This document shows positions 25,744 through 33,876 of a stretch of 64,000 nucleotides of DNA, piece by piece. The notes beneath the pieces are model-generated. The model was not told the DNA's origin. It saw nothing but the letters and a program-made list of their open reading frames with translations, and ran no database searches. Location of the stretch: assembly GCA_963792405.1 (NCBI GenBank), contig CAWBVU010000006.1, positions 1,178,001 through 1,242,000 on the forward strand. Direction: 5' to 3'. The position numbers and the translations under genes are program-made. The DNA is from SZUA-442 sp963792405. Its GTDB lineage: Bacteria; Actinomycetota; Acidimicrobiia; Spongiisociales; UBA5794. How positions within the stretch are numbered: the first letter of the stretch is position 1; every line of letters starts with the position of its first letter.

Positions 25744-26910
25744 TCAGTCCGACGGACGCTCCGCAAGGGTCATGTTGCGACGGATCCACGCCGAGTGGGC
25801 GAGGCCGAGGGCAGCGCTCAACGCGACGAAGACGGTGCCTCCCGATGACATGAGCGGCAGCGGGAGCCCCGTCACCGGCATCACCCTGACGGTCATGCCG
25901 ATGTTGACGACCACGTGGAAGGCGATCATCGACGCGATCCCCGTGACGACGAGGAACGAGAAGCGGCTGCGGGCGCTTCGGGCGATCATCAGCAGGCGGA
26001 ACAGAAGGGCAGCGAACAATCCGAGGATGATCACGCTCCCGACGAAGCCGAACTGCTCCCCCACCGTGGTGAAGATGAAGTCGCTCGACTGGACGGGCAC
26101 GAACTGCAGGTTCGTCTGCGAACCCTCGAAGAGGCCCTTGCCGAAGAGGCCGCCCGAGCCGATGGCGATCTCGGATTGGACCTGGTTGTACACGGCATCG
26201 AGGGACGCCGTCTCGGGATCGATGAACGCGGTCAGCCGGGTGATCTGGTAGTCCTCGATCTGTCCGAGTTGGAACAGGCCGACGGTGCCGATGATCGTGG
26301 CGAGTGCGAGGAAGCCGAGCTGCCGAAGCGTGGAGCCTCCGACGAACAGCATCACGAGGAGCACGAAGGCGAACACGAGCATCGTCCCGAGATCCGGCTG
26401 TTCGAAGATGAGGACCGAGGGGATCCCGACGATCACGAGGGACCTCGCGATGGTCTGCCACGACAGCGGGGTCTCCACGGACGACAGCAGGGACGCCAAC
26501 ATCAGGATCACGGCGATCTTTGCGACCTCCGACGGCTGGAACTGGACGAAGCGCAGGTCGATCCAGCGCTGTGCGATGCCCTCGCTGTCCCCGAGGGGGG
26601 TCAGGACGAGGAGGAGCAGGCCGATCGAGATGAGGTAGATCGGACCCGTGAAGCCCTTGATCTCGGTGAGGTCGACGGACGACATGATGCCGAACACCAC
26701 GAAGCCGATCACGACGAAGACCGCCTGGGCCTTGAGCTCAGCGGTCGGATCGAGGCCGCGGGACTCCAGTCCGGGCGCCGTCGCCGAGTACACCATGAGC
26801 AGGCCGATCGCCGAGATCGCGAGGTAGATCAGCACGAGGACGAGATCGGGGCGCAGGGGCCGATCGCGGTCGAGGAAGACGGGGGTGCGCTCGGTGGTGG
26901 CGTAGGCCAT
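25744..26910 (-). CDS. rodA: RodA, elongasome SEDS glycosyltransferase
   Basis: 388-residue SEDS-family peptidoglycan polymerase with ten predicted helices. Conserved segments are QPSEVAKIAVILMLAS, EQPDLGTMLVF, GSGGLFGKGL and PLPLMSSGG. Partner of the class B PBP encoded just upstream; its ATG overlaps that gene's stop codon (TGATG). RodA rather than FtsW is favoured because it belongs to the mre operon. Confidence 0.95.
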   Translation of the reverse strand: MAYATTERTPVFLDRDRPLRPDLVLVLIYLAISAIGLLMVYSATAPGLESRGLDPTAELKAQAVFVVIGFVVFGIMSSVDLTEIKGFTGPIYLISIGLLLLVLTPLGDSEGIAQRWIDLRFVQFQPSEVAKIAVILMLASLLSSVETPLSWQTIARSLVIVGIPSVLIFEQPDLGTMLVFAFVLLVMLFVGGSTLRQLGFLALATIIGTVGLFQLGQIEDYQITRLTAFIDPETASLDAVYNQVQSEIAIGSGGLFGKGLFEGSQTNLQFVPVQSSDFIFTTVGEQFGFVGSVIILGLFAALLFRLLMIARSARSRFSFLVVTGIASMIAFHVVVNIGMTVRVMPVTGLPLPLMSSGGTVFVALSAALGLAHSAWIRRNMTLAERPSD

Positions 26911-29417
26911 CAGTCCGCCTCCAGTCCGGGCGCGAGCTCGGTGACGCCCTCCGGGCCGTTGATGAGGTACTGGAGCACCTGGCGGGCGACCGGTGCGGCG
27001 ACACGACCTCCCGATCCACCGCGCTCGATCACCACGGACACCACGTAGCGCGGGTCGTTGATCGGCGCCACACCGACGAAGAACGCATTGTCGACCTGTC
27101 GGAAGCGCTCCGATCGCGGCGCCTTGATGACCTCACCGGTCCCCGTCTTGCCACCGATGATCTCGACGTTCGGCCCGAAGTCCGCGAACGCCGCCTTCGC
27201 CGTCCCCCGCTCGTCGTTGTTGACCACCTGCTGGAGGTCGTTGCGGAACATGGCGACCGTGCGAGGACTCAGCTCGACCGTGCTCACGGCGCGCTTGGGG
27301 AATCGCTCGACGATCTCCCCCTCGGTGTCGACGACCTGCTGGACGACCCTCGGCTGCCACACCGTCCCCCCGTTGACCATCGCCGCGTAGCCGTTCGCCA
27401 GCTGGAGCGGGGTCGACAGCATCGCGCCCTGGCCAACCGCGAGGTCCATGAGGTCACCGCCTACCCAGGGGCCCTCAGGGCGGACCCGCCCCGTCTCGTT
27501 GCGCTGCTCGTCCTGGAACCAGACACGGTCGGGCACGAGGCCCTCCTGCTCGAACGGGAGGTCGATGCCCGTCGGGTTCCCGAACCCGAACGACCGGGCG
27601 TACGTCTGGAGGAGGTTCTCCTTGTCGATCCCCGAGTCGTCGCCTCGCTCGTTCCAGAGGCGGAGCGCAAGGTCCCAGAAGTAGAGGTCGCACGACGCCT
27701 GGAGGGCGCCGTGGAGGTCGAGGGGACCGTGACCCTGGGGCCACTTCCAGTCGCGTTTGGTCTGTACCGATCCGTCGTTGAGCGTGAACTTGAACTCACC
27801 GGAACAGCTGTAGGGATCCGTGTCGGAGGTCAACGGGAGTGCCTCGGGGATGGTGGTGGTGGGTGACGTGTCGTCAGTGACGGTGGTGGTCGTCGCCTCG
27901 CCGATGGACACGCCTCCCACACCTCGGTCGAGGGGGTAGTAGTCCTCCTCGAGGGCGAGGACGTAGGGCACCGCCTTGAAGGTGGAGGCGGGCGCATACC
28001 TTCCCTGCACGGCGAAGTTCTGGAACGCGTTGATCGTGCCGAGGGATGCCCACTGATCCACGCTGAGACCGTCGACGAAGTCGGTCGGGTCGAACGTCGG
28101 ATACGACGACATCGCGAGCACCGATCCGTCGTTGGGATCGAGCACGACCCCGACGGACCGCACGGGGCACCACTTGTCCCTGTGATAGAGGACGACCTCG
28201 TCCTCGGTGATGTCGAGCACCTGGAGGGTGCCTGCGAAGGACTGGTTCTCCGTGACGGTATACCGTTCGAGCCCGATGCTGATCGTCGCAGTCGCCGACC
28301 CTGCGGGGTCGTCGATGGACTCGACCCGTGCAAACCTCGGCTCGATGCCGGACAGCGCACCGGACTCCCCCAGCATGATCTCGACACGCTCGACCGGCAC
28401 GCAGACCCCTGCGTCGTCGATCGGCAGCCCCGGATAGAGCGACGCGAGGACCTCGGCCGGGTCGACGGTGACCTCGTCCGGCGTCGATGCGACGTCGTCG
28501 TTGTCGACGCCGATGCCCGCGGTGGTCGTGGTGGTGTCCTCCTCCTCCGATGCATCAGGTGGCACGAGCGCATCGGCCCTCGCCTCGACGAGGGCCTGAC
28601 GGAGCCGGTCACCCCTCGACTGCTCTGCGATGGCCTCGGCCCGTTCCTCCATCTCGAGGCGACGGGCGAGGGCGAGGCCGTCCCTGAGGGAATCCTGGAG
28701 TTGCTTCTGGAGCTTCGAGTCGATCGTCAGGACGAGGCTGCCCCCGGCGGTGGGGGGTACCTCACCCTCGAGCGCGAGGACCTTGCGCCGTGCGTCGACC
28801 TGGTACTGGATGATTCCCTCGGTACCCCGCAGGGTCTCGTCATAGGACTTCTCCACGCCCGCCTTGCCGACCACGTCGGTTCCCTTGACGTCGGGACGCT
28901 CCAGATCCTGCTCGTTCGGCTTCCCGATGTATCCGATGACGTGGGCAGCGGTCTCTCCCTCGGGATACGTGCGGATCGGTTGGGGGATGATGCTGACACC
29001 GGGGAACTCCTCGCGGTGCTCCACCAGGAACGTCGCCTGCTCATCGGAGAGGTCCTCCGCGACGGTGAGGAGGCTGCCCTGCGCCTTGTTCTCCATGTCG
29101 TCGAGGATCTGCGTGGCTGACCCGTCCAGGAACGCTGCGAGCGACTGCGCGAGACGCTCCCTGTCGGCGCTGTCCACCAGTGCGAGATCGACCCTCGCCG
29201 CGAGCGCTGAGCGGGTTCCTGCCAGCTTGACGCCGTTGCGGTCGTAGATGTCGCCACGGGGCGCAGGGGTGTACACGACCCTCACCTGCTGGTTCAGGGC
29301 CCGCTCCTCGTAGGCATCCGCCTCCGTCACCTGCATCGTCCACAGCCGCAGGGTGAGCAGGGCCAGCAACGCGAAGAAGAGCGCACCGACCACACCGAGC
29401 CGAAGCGAGGTGTTCAT
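26910..29417 (-). CDS. mrdA: class B penicillin-binding protein 2 with large insertions
   Basis: 835-residue elongasome transpeptidase, longer than usual (about 600-700). One N-terminal helix (7-30) is followed by the PBP dimerisation domain, then the transpeptidase with S478-TFK, an SCD motif in place of SxN, and K757TGTGE. Two insertions stand out. One is of about 165 residues (about 252-420) between the TIDSKLQKQL helix and LDPNDGSVLAM, acidic, with Thr-rich and beta-like parts. The other is a Thr/Pro-rich stretch after residue 495. The ATG at 29417 overlaps the mreD stop (ATGA). Confidence 0.94.
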   Translation of the reverse strand: MNTSLRLGVVGALFFALLALLTLRLWTMQVTEADAYEERALNQQVRVVYTPAPRGDIYDRNGVKLAGTRSALAARVDLALVDSADRERLAQSLAAFLDGSATQILDDMENKAQGSLLTVAEDLSDEQATFLVEHREEFPGVSIIPQPIRTYPEGETAAHVIGYIGKPNEQDLERPDVKGTDVVGKAGVEKSYDETLRGTEGIIQYQVDARRKVLALEGEVPPTAGGSLVLTIDSKLQKQLQDSLRDGLALARRLEMEERAEAIAEQSRGDRLRQALVEARADALVPPDASEEEDTTTTTAGIGVDNDDVASTPDEVTVDPAEVLASLYPGLPIDDAGVCVPVERVEIMLGESGALSGIEPRFARVESIDDPAGSATATISIGLERYTVTENQSFAGTLQVLDITEDEVVLYHRDKWCPVRSVGVVLDPNDGSVLAMSSYPTFDPTDFVDGLSVDQWASLGTINAFQNFAVQGRYAPASTFKAVPYVLALEEDYYPLDRGVGGVSIGEATTTTVTDDTSPTTTIPEALPLTSDTDPYSCSGEFKFTLNDGSVQTKRDWKWPQGHGPLDLHGALQASCDLYFWDLALRLWNERGDDSGIDKENLLQTYARSFGFGNPTGIDLPFEQEGLVPDRVWFQDEQRNETGRVRPEGPWVGGDLMDLAVGQGAMLSTPLQLANGYAAMVNGGTVWQPRVVQQVVDTEGEIVERFPKRAVSTVELSPRTVAMFRNDLQQVVNNDERGTAKAAFADFGPNVEIIGGKTGTGEVIKAPRSERFRQVDNAFFVGVAPINDPRYVVSVVIERGGSGGRVAAPVARQVLQYLINGPEGVTELAPGLEAD

Positions 29418-29926
29418 GCTGCCCAACTCCTGTCACGCGGCTGGAAGACGACTCGGAAGACCCAGAACACCGGATAGGCGAGGATCGCGTTCCACACCGC
29501 CGGCAGGACGATCTTGGCGGCAAGACCGGGTTCCGTTGCAGTCTCCTGACCAAAGAGCGTACCGAGGAACACGAATACGAGCTGCCCCACGAGCGTGAGC
29601 CCGAACGCGACGACGAGCGCCAGGAGCACACGTTCGGCGTAGCGCGCCCGGAGCATGCTCGCCGCGAACGCGACCACGGTGAGGGTCATCGCCCACAGCC
29701 CGAGGGTGCCCGATCCGATGAGGTCAAGGAGGATGCCGGACGTGAAGCCGAGGAGCACGTTGTACTCGGGCTCCAGATAGGGCGCCGTGCCGATGACCAC
29801 CAGCGTGACGAGGGCGGGCGCGACACCGAAAGGTTGGATCCTGCCTGCACCGAACACTGTCGTCTGGATGACGATCGCGGCGGCGACGGCGACAAGGGCG
29901 ATCACAACCCGCGATCGCCGCATCAA
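29414..29926 (-). CDS. mreD: rod-shape protein MreD
   Basis: 170-residue membrane protein with five predicted helices and the usual MreD hydrophobic pattern, including a LEPEYNVLLGFTSGILLDLIGS segment. It connects MreC with the PBP2-RodA synthase. Its start overlaps the mreC stop and its stop overlaps mrdA, both as ATGA, so translation is coupled through the operon. Confidence 0.88.
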   Translation of the reverse strand: MMRRSRVVIALVAVAAAIVIQTTVFGAGRIQPFGVAPALVTLVVIGTAPYLEPEYNVLLGFTSGILLDLIGSGTLGLWAMTLTVVAFAASMLRARYAERVLLALVVAFGLTLVGQLVFVFLGTLFGQETATEPGLAAKIVLPAVWNAILAYPVFWVFRVVFQPRDRSWAA

Positions 29927-30837
29927 CCGTCACCCGTCGCGGGGACAGTCGTCGACGTGGTGGTCGGCACGGGCTGCGAGGTGTCGGAGCCGCTGTCGAG
30001 CCCGGCATCGATCGGCGAGAAGCCCACCACGACCTTGACGTAGTCGACCTCCGACAGCCGTGCCGCAGGCGTGACCTCGGACCGAAGCACGAACCCCACT
30101 TCGGCGTCCGCGGTGGTCGCCACGGTGCCCACCACGATGCCCGGTGGGAACCGCGAGCCATCAGTGACCACGAGGGACCCCTCGCGGACGGGCTTGGTCG
30201 CCCTGAACATCTCGAGGCGGAGGGGGCCGTCGCCCCGTCCGGTGACGATTCCGGTCTCGTTCGTGGACTGGACCCGCACACCCACCGACACGAGCGGATC
30301 GGTGATGAGCCGGATCCGTGCGTCGTTCGCGGACACGAGGTCGACACGGCCCACCAGGCCGTCCTCGTCGATGACGGCCTGGCCGACGACGACGCCGTCA
30401 TTGGCTCCCTTGTCGACGTACCGGACGTTGTCGAATGGCGATGAGCCTCCGGTGTAGATCCTGGCGGTGACGGTCGAGTACTCGCCCACCACCTCGAGCC
30501 CGTTGATCAGCTCGAGTTGGAGCACCTGCTCCTCGAGCGCGTCCGTAGCCCTGACCTGCGCCTCGAGTTCCCTCACACGGGCGGCGAGGCGCTCGTTCTC
30601 ATCGCGAAGCCCCGCCAGGTTGGCGACGCCGTCGACGAAGCCGACGACCGGTGTCGTCACCCAGTTCACCGCCTTCTGAAAGGGGGTGAAGACCGACTGG
30701 GTTCCCTCGCGCAGCACGTCTCCGACGCTGTCGGATTCCGATCTGACATCGAAGGTCGCGACGATGAACCCGATCGCGAGGAGCGATGCGAACAGGACCG
30801 TCACCCGATTCGGTCGTCGACCCGACTGGGGGAACAT
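29923..30837 (-). CDS. mreC: rod-shape protein MreC
   Basis: 304-residue periplasmic-side scaffold. A single N-terminal helix (10-28) is followed by a coiled coil (about 75-100, NERLAARVRELEAQVRA) and the MreC beta-barrel domain with the typical VVGQAVIDEDGLVGRVD segment. The C-terminal tail is Thr/Pro-rich. It lies between mreB and mreD in the usual order. Confidence 0.94.
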   Translation of the reverse strand: MFPQSGRRPNRVTVLFASLLAIGFIVATFDVRSESDSVGDVLREGTQSVFTPFQKAVNWVTTPVVGFVDGVANLAGLRDENERLAARVRELEAQVRATDALEEQVLQLELINGLEVVGEYSTVTARIYTGGSSPFDNVRYVDKGANDGVVVGQAVIDEDGLVGRVDLVSANDARIRLITDPLVSVGVRVQSTNETGIVTGRGDGPLRLEMFRATKPVREGSLVVTDGSRFPPGIVVGTVATTADAEVGFVLRSEVTPAARLSEVDYVKVVVGFSPIDAGLDSGSDTSQPVPTTTSTTVPATGDG

Positions 30838-30858
30838 GGGGTGCCCTCGCAGGAGGCG

Positions 30859-31890
30859 CTAGGCGCGCCCCGACGACTGGAGGACGACGTGCAGCACGTC
30901 GAACTCCTCCAGACATGCTCCCGATCCGAGGACCACGCTGTGCAGGGGCCGGTCCGCCGTGACGATCGGCATGCCCGTCTCGTGGGCGAGCCGGACATCG
31001 AGGCCCTTGAGGTATGCACCGCCGCCCGTCAGGACGATGCCCCGCTCCATGATGTCGGCGGCGAGCTCTGGTGGCGTCTTGTCGAGCGTGTACTTGACCG
31101 CGTCCACGACAGCTTCGACCGGTTCCTCGATCGACTCTCGTATGGCGGCGCTCGACAACACGATCGTCTTCGGGAGCCCGGAGATGAGGTCCCGTCCCCT
31201 GACCTCGGCGGCCGGCTCGTCTGCGTACGGCCAGGCCGACCCGATCGCCATCTTGACCTGTTCGGCCGTGCGCTCGCCGAGCATCAGGCTGTGTTCCTTC
31301 TTGACCCAGTTGATGATCGACTCGTCGAGCTCGTCGCCTCCGATGCGGATCGACTTCGACACGACGATGCCACCGAGCGAGATGACGGCGACCTCGGTGG
31401 TCCCGCCTCCGATGTCGACGACCATCGACCCGGTGGGCTCGTGCACGGGGAGACCGACGCCGATGGCAGCGGCCATGGGCTCCTCGATGGTGTAGGCACG
31501 CCTCGCGCCCGCGTGGTAGGCGGCCTCCTCGACCGCGCGCCGCTCGACCGCGGTGATGCCGGACGGCACGCAGATCACGATGCGCGGCCTCGCGGCGAAT
31601 CGCCCTGTGTGGACCTTGTCGATGAAGTACCGCAGCATCTTCTCGGTCACGTCGAAGTCGGCGATCACGCCGTCGCGCAGGGGCCTGATGGCCTGGATGT
31701 ACGACGGCGTCCTGCCGATCATGCGCTTGGCCGCCATCCCGACCTCGAGGGGCCGGTTGTCGCGTGTGTTGATCGCCACGACGGATGGTTCGTTCAGGAC
31801 GATGCCCTGCCCGCGAACGAAGACGAGGGTGTTCGCGGTGCCGAGGTCGACGGCCATGTCCCGGCCTGCGAAGGAGAGAAGACTGTTCAT
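30859..31890 (-). CDS. mreB: actin-like rod-shape protein MreB
   Basis: 343-residue bacterial actin that guides lateral wall synthesis. DLGTANTLVFVRG (phosphate 1), DIGGGTTEVAVISLGG (phosphate 2) and LTGGGAYLKGLD (adenosine) are all present. The ATG at 31890 gives the standard short N-terminus; the frame extends upstream without good signals. mreB implies rod-type elongation in this organism, or a sporulation-type role as in some actinobacteria. Confidence 0.97.
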   Translation of the reverse strand: MNSLLSFAGRDMAVDLGTANTLVFVRGQGIVLNEPSVVAINTRDNRPLEVGMAAKRMIGRTPSYIQAIRPLRDGVIADFDVTEKMLRYFIDKVHTGRFAARPRIVICVPSGITAVERRAVEEAAYHAGARRAYTIEEPMAAAIGVGLPVHEPTGSMVVDIGGGTTEVAVISLGGIVVSKSIRIGGDELDESIINWVKKEHSLMLGERTAEQVKMAIGSAWPYADEPAAEVRGRDLISGLPKTIVLSSAAIRESIEEPVEAVVDAVKYTLDKTPPELAADIMERGIVLTGGGAYLKGLDVRLAHETGMPIVTADRPLHSVVLGSGACLEEFDVLHVVLQSSGRA

Positions 31891-31956
31891 GGAGTGGGTC
31901 CCTGTAATGGGTTCGGGTAAGTGTACCCGGGCGGACCGCAATCGGCTTGGGGAAGC

Positions 31957-32361
31957 TCAGCCGAAGAAGATCGCGAGCTCCCTGTCCGCGCTCGCCACCG
32001 AGTCTGAGCCGTGGACGACGTTGTGGGTGATGATCAGCCCGTAGTCGCCACGAATCGTGCCCGGCAGGGCGTCGGCGGGGTTGGTGCCCCCCATGAGCGT
32101 CCGGGCGACGGCCACGGCGCCCTCACCCGACCACTCCATCGCGACGACGGGACCGGAGGTGATGAACTCCACGAGCTCACCGAAGAAGGGCTTGTCGGTG
32201 TGCTCTGCGTAGTGCCTGCCCGCCATCTCCTCATCGATCGTCAGCATGCGCAGCTTCTCGAGGGTCAGGCCCTTTCGCTCGAAACGGCCGATCACGTCGC
32301 CGACGAGTCCCCTGGCGACGCCATCGGGCTTGACCATGACGAAGGTGTGCTCAACTGCCAT
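31957..32361 (-). CDS. ndk: nucleoside diphosphate kinase
   Basis: 134-residue Ndk, which balances nucleoside triphosphate pools. It starts MAVEHTFVMVKPDGVARG. The phosphohistidine lies in NVVHGSDS, and the C-terminus ends in ELAIFFG. A GAGGAG box lies six bases before the ATG at 32361. It lies between folC and mreB, transcribed with both. Confidence 0.97.
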   Translation of the reverse strand: MAVEHTFVMVKPDGVARGLVGDVIGRFERKGLTLEKLRMLTIDEEMAGRHYAEHTDKPFFGELVEFITSGPVVAMEWSGEGAVAVARTLMGGTNPADALPGTIRGDYGLIITHNVVHGSDSVASADRELAIFFG

Positions 32362-32427
32362 TTGTCGCTCCTCGGTGCGGTCACGGGACGTGGGGATCGC
32401 CACGCACGTCACGATGGGTCCGGGAGG

Positions 32428-33876
32428 TTATCCCCAACCGTCGCCCTGTTCATCGTCCTCATCGTCGCTGCCGGGCTCGAAGTGCTCGGGTGCCTCCTCC
32501 TCGTCATCGGGGCCCCTCGCCTCGAATCGGAGGTGGGCCGCCACGCCCCTCTCCTCGGGGAGGCGGAAGGCTGCCCTTGCCTCTCCTGCGACGTACAGCG
32601 ATCCCGCCACGACGACACCGCCGTCGGGACCGGCAGCCTCTCGGGCGGCCGCCACCGCCGCACTGACGCCATCGACGACATGCGCCGTCACGCCGAGGGT
32701 GGTCGCGGCCGCATCGGCGACGGAGGCTGCGGGAAGCGACGCGGGATCGTCCGCCGCGGTGGCGAACACGGCTGCGATGTGGCCCTCGAGGGGGGCCACG
32801 AGGTCGGGCACGGACCGCTCCCCCCTCACCCCGAGGACGAGTTGCCACGGGAGTTGGGGGAACTCGGTGTCGAGGGTGGAGGCGAGCCCCTGGAAGCCCT
32901 GGCGGTTGTGTGCACCGTCGATCAGCACGACGGGGCGGCGCGCGACGACCTCCAGCCTGCCGGGGCTCGACATGGACGTGACGGCGAGCGTGAGGGACTC
33001 GTGGTCGAGTGCCCGTCCCAGGAACAGCTCGCACGCCGCGATCGAGGTCGCCAGATGGTCGACCTGGTGGTGTCCGTGGAGGGGGAGGAACAGGTCGTCG
33101 TACTCGTCGAACACGCCGTCGATCCAGCATTCCCACCCTCCCACGCCCGGCACGGCGTCCCGCACCGAGAAGTCCTCGCCTGTGCGCTTCCACACTGCGT
33201 CGGTCGCCGCGACGCGGTGCGCGACGGCGTCGAGGGCGTCCGGTGGGAGGGGACCGCTGACGACGACACCGTCGTGCTTGATGATGGCCGCCTTCTCGGA
33301 GGCGATCTCCGCGATCGTCGACCCGAGGTACTCGGTGTGGTCGATGTCGATGCCCGTGATCACCGAGACGGCGCCGTCGACGACGTTGGTGGCATCGAGC
33401 CTTCCCCCGAGCCCCACCTCGATGACGGCCACGTCGACCGCCTTGTCGGCGAAGAGGGCGAAAGCGAGCGCGGCCGTGACCTCGAAGTAGGTGACAGGGG
33501 TCCCCGCGGCCTGCTCGTAGCCCATGACGAACCACGAGATGTCGCGTACGGCGTTCGTGAAGGTCTCGGGATCGATGGGCGCACCGTGGATCGCGAAACG
33601 CTCCTCCACCCTGGCCAGGTGTGGTGATGTGAAGCCCCCGGTCGCGAGGCCGTGGGCGCCGAGGATCTGCTGGACCATGCGTGACACCGTGGTCTTCCCG
33701 TTGGTCCCTGCAACGTGGATCGACGGGTAGGTGTGGTGGGGGTCACCCATGAACTCCAACAGCCCGGTGATCCTCTCGAGGCCGGGTTTGATCCCGTGCC
33801 CGATGCGGGCGTCGAGGAAGGCCTCGGCCTGCTCGCGGTCGTCGATGATGGGGATCGGATCGCGCGCCACGCTCAC
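32428..33876 (-). CDS. folC: folylpolyglutamate synthase / dihydrofolate synthase
   Basis: 482-residue Mur-ligase-like enzyme that adds glutamate to folates. The P-loop is HVAGTNGKTT, followed by GFTSPHL, EVGLGGRLDATN and DHTEYLG. The C-terminal ligase domain has LIDGAHN. A very acidic tail (about 455-482, DDEEEAPEHFEPGSDDEDDE) is an unusual extension. The GTG start overlaps the valS stop codon by four bases. Confidence 0.95.
   Translation of the reverse strand: MSVARDPIPIIDDREQAEAFLDARIGHGIKPGLERITGLLEFMGDPHHTYPSIHVAGTNGKTTVSRMVQQILGAHGLATGGFTSPHLARVEERFAIHGAPIDPETFTNAVRDISWFVMGYEQAAGTPVTYFEVTAALAFALFADKAVDVAVIEVGLGGRLDATNVVDGAVSVITGIDIDHTEYLGSTIAEIASEKAAIIKHDGVVVSGPLPPDALDAVAHRVAATDAVWKRTGEDFSVRDAVPGVGGWECWIDGVFDEYDDLFLPLHGHHQVDHLATSIAACELFLGRALDHESLTLAVTSMSSPGRLEVVARRPVVLIDGAHNRQGFQGLASTLDTEFPQLPWQLVLGVRGERSVPDLVAPLEGHIAAVFATAADDPASLPAASVADAAATTLGVTAHVVDGVSAAVAAAREAAGPDGGVVVAGSLYVAGEARAAFRLPEERGVAAHLRFEARGPDDEEEAPEHFEPGSDDEDDEQGDGWG

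Noticed and set aside
25697..26461. N-terminal extension of tdk
   Set aside because: The frame is open upstream but lies antisense-frame within rodA and shows no thymidine kinase features before the ATG at 25696.
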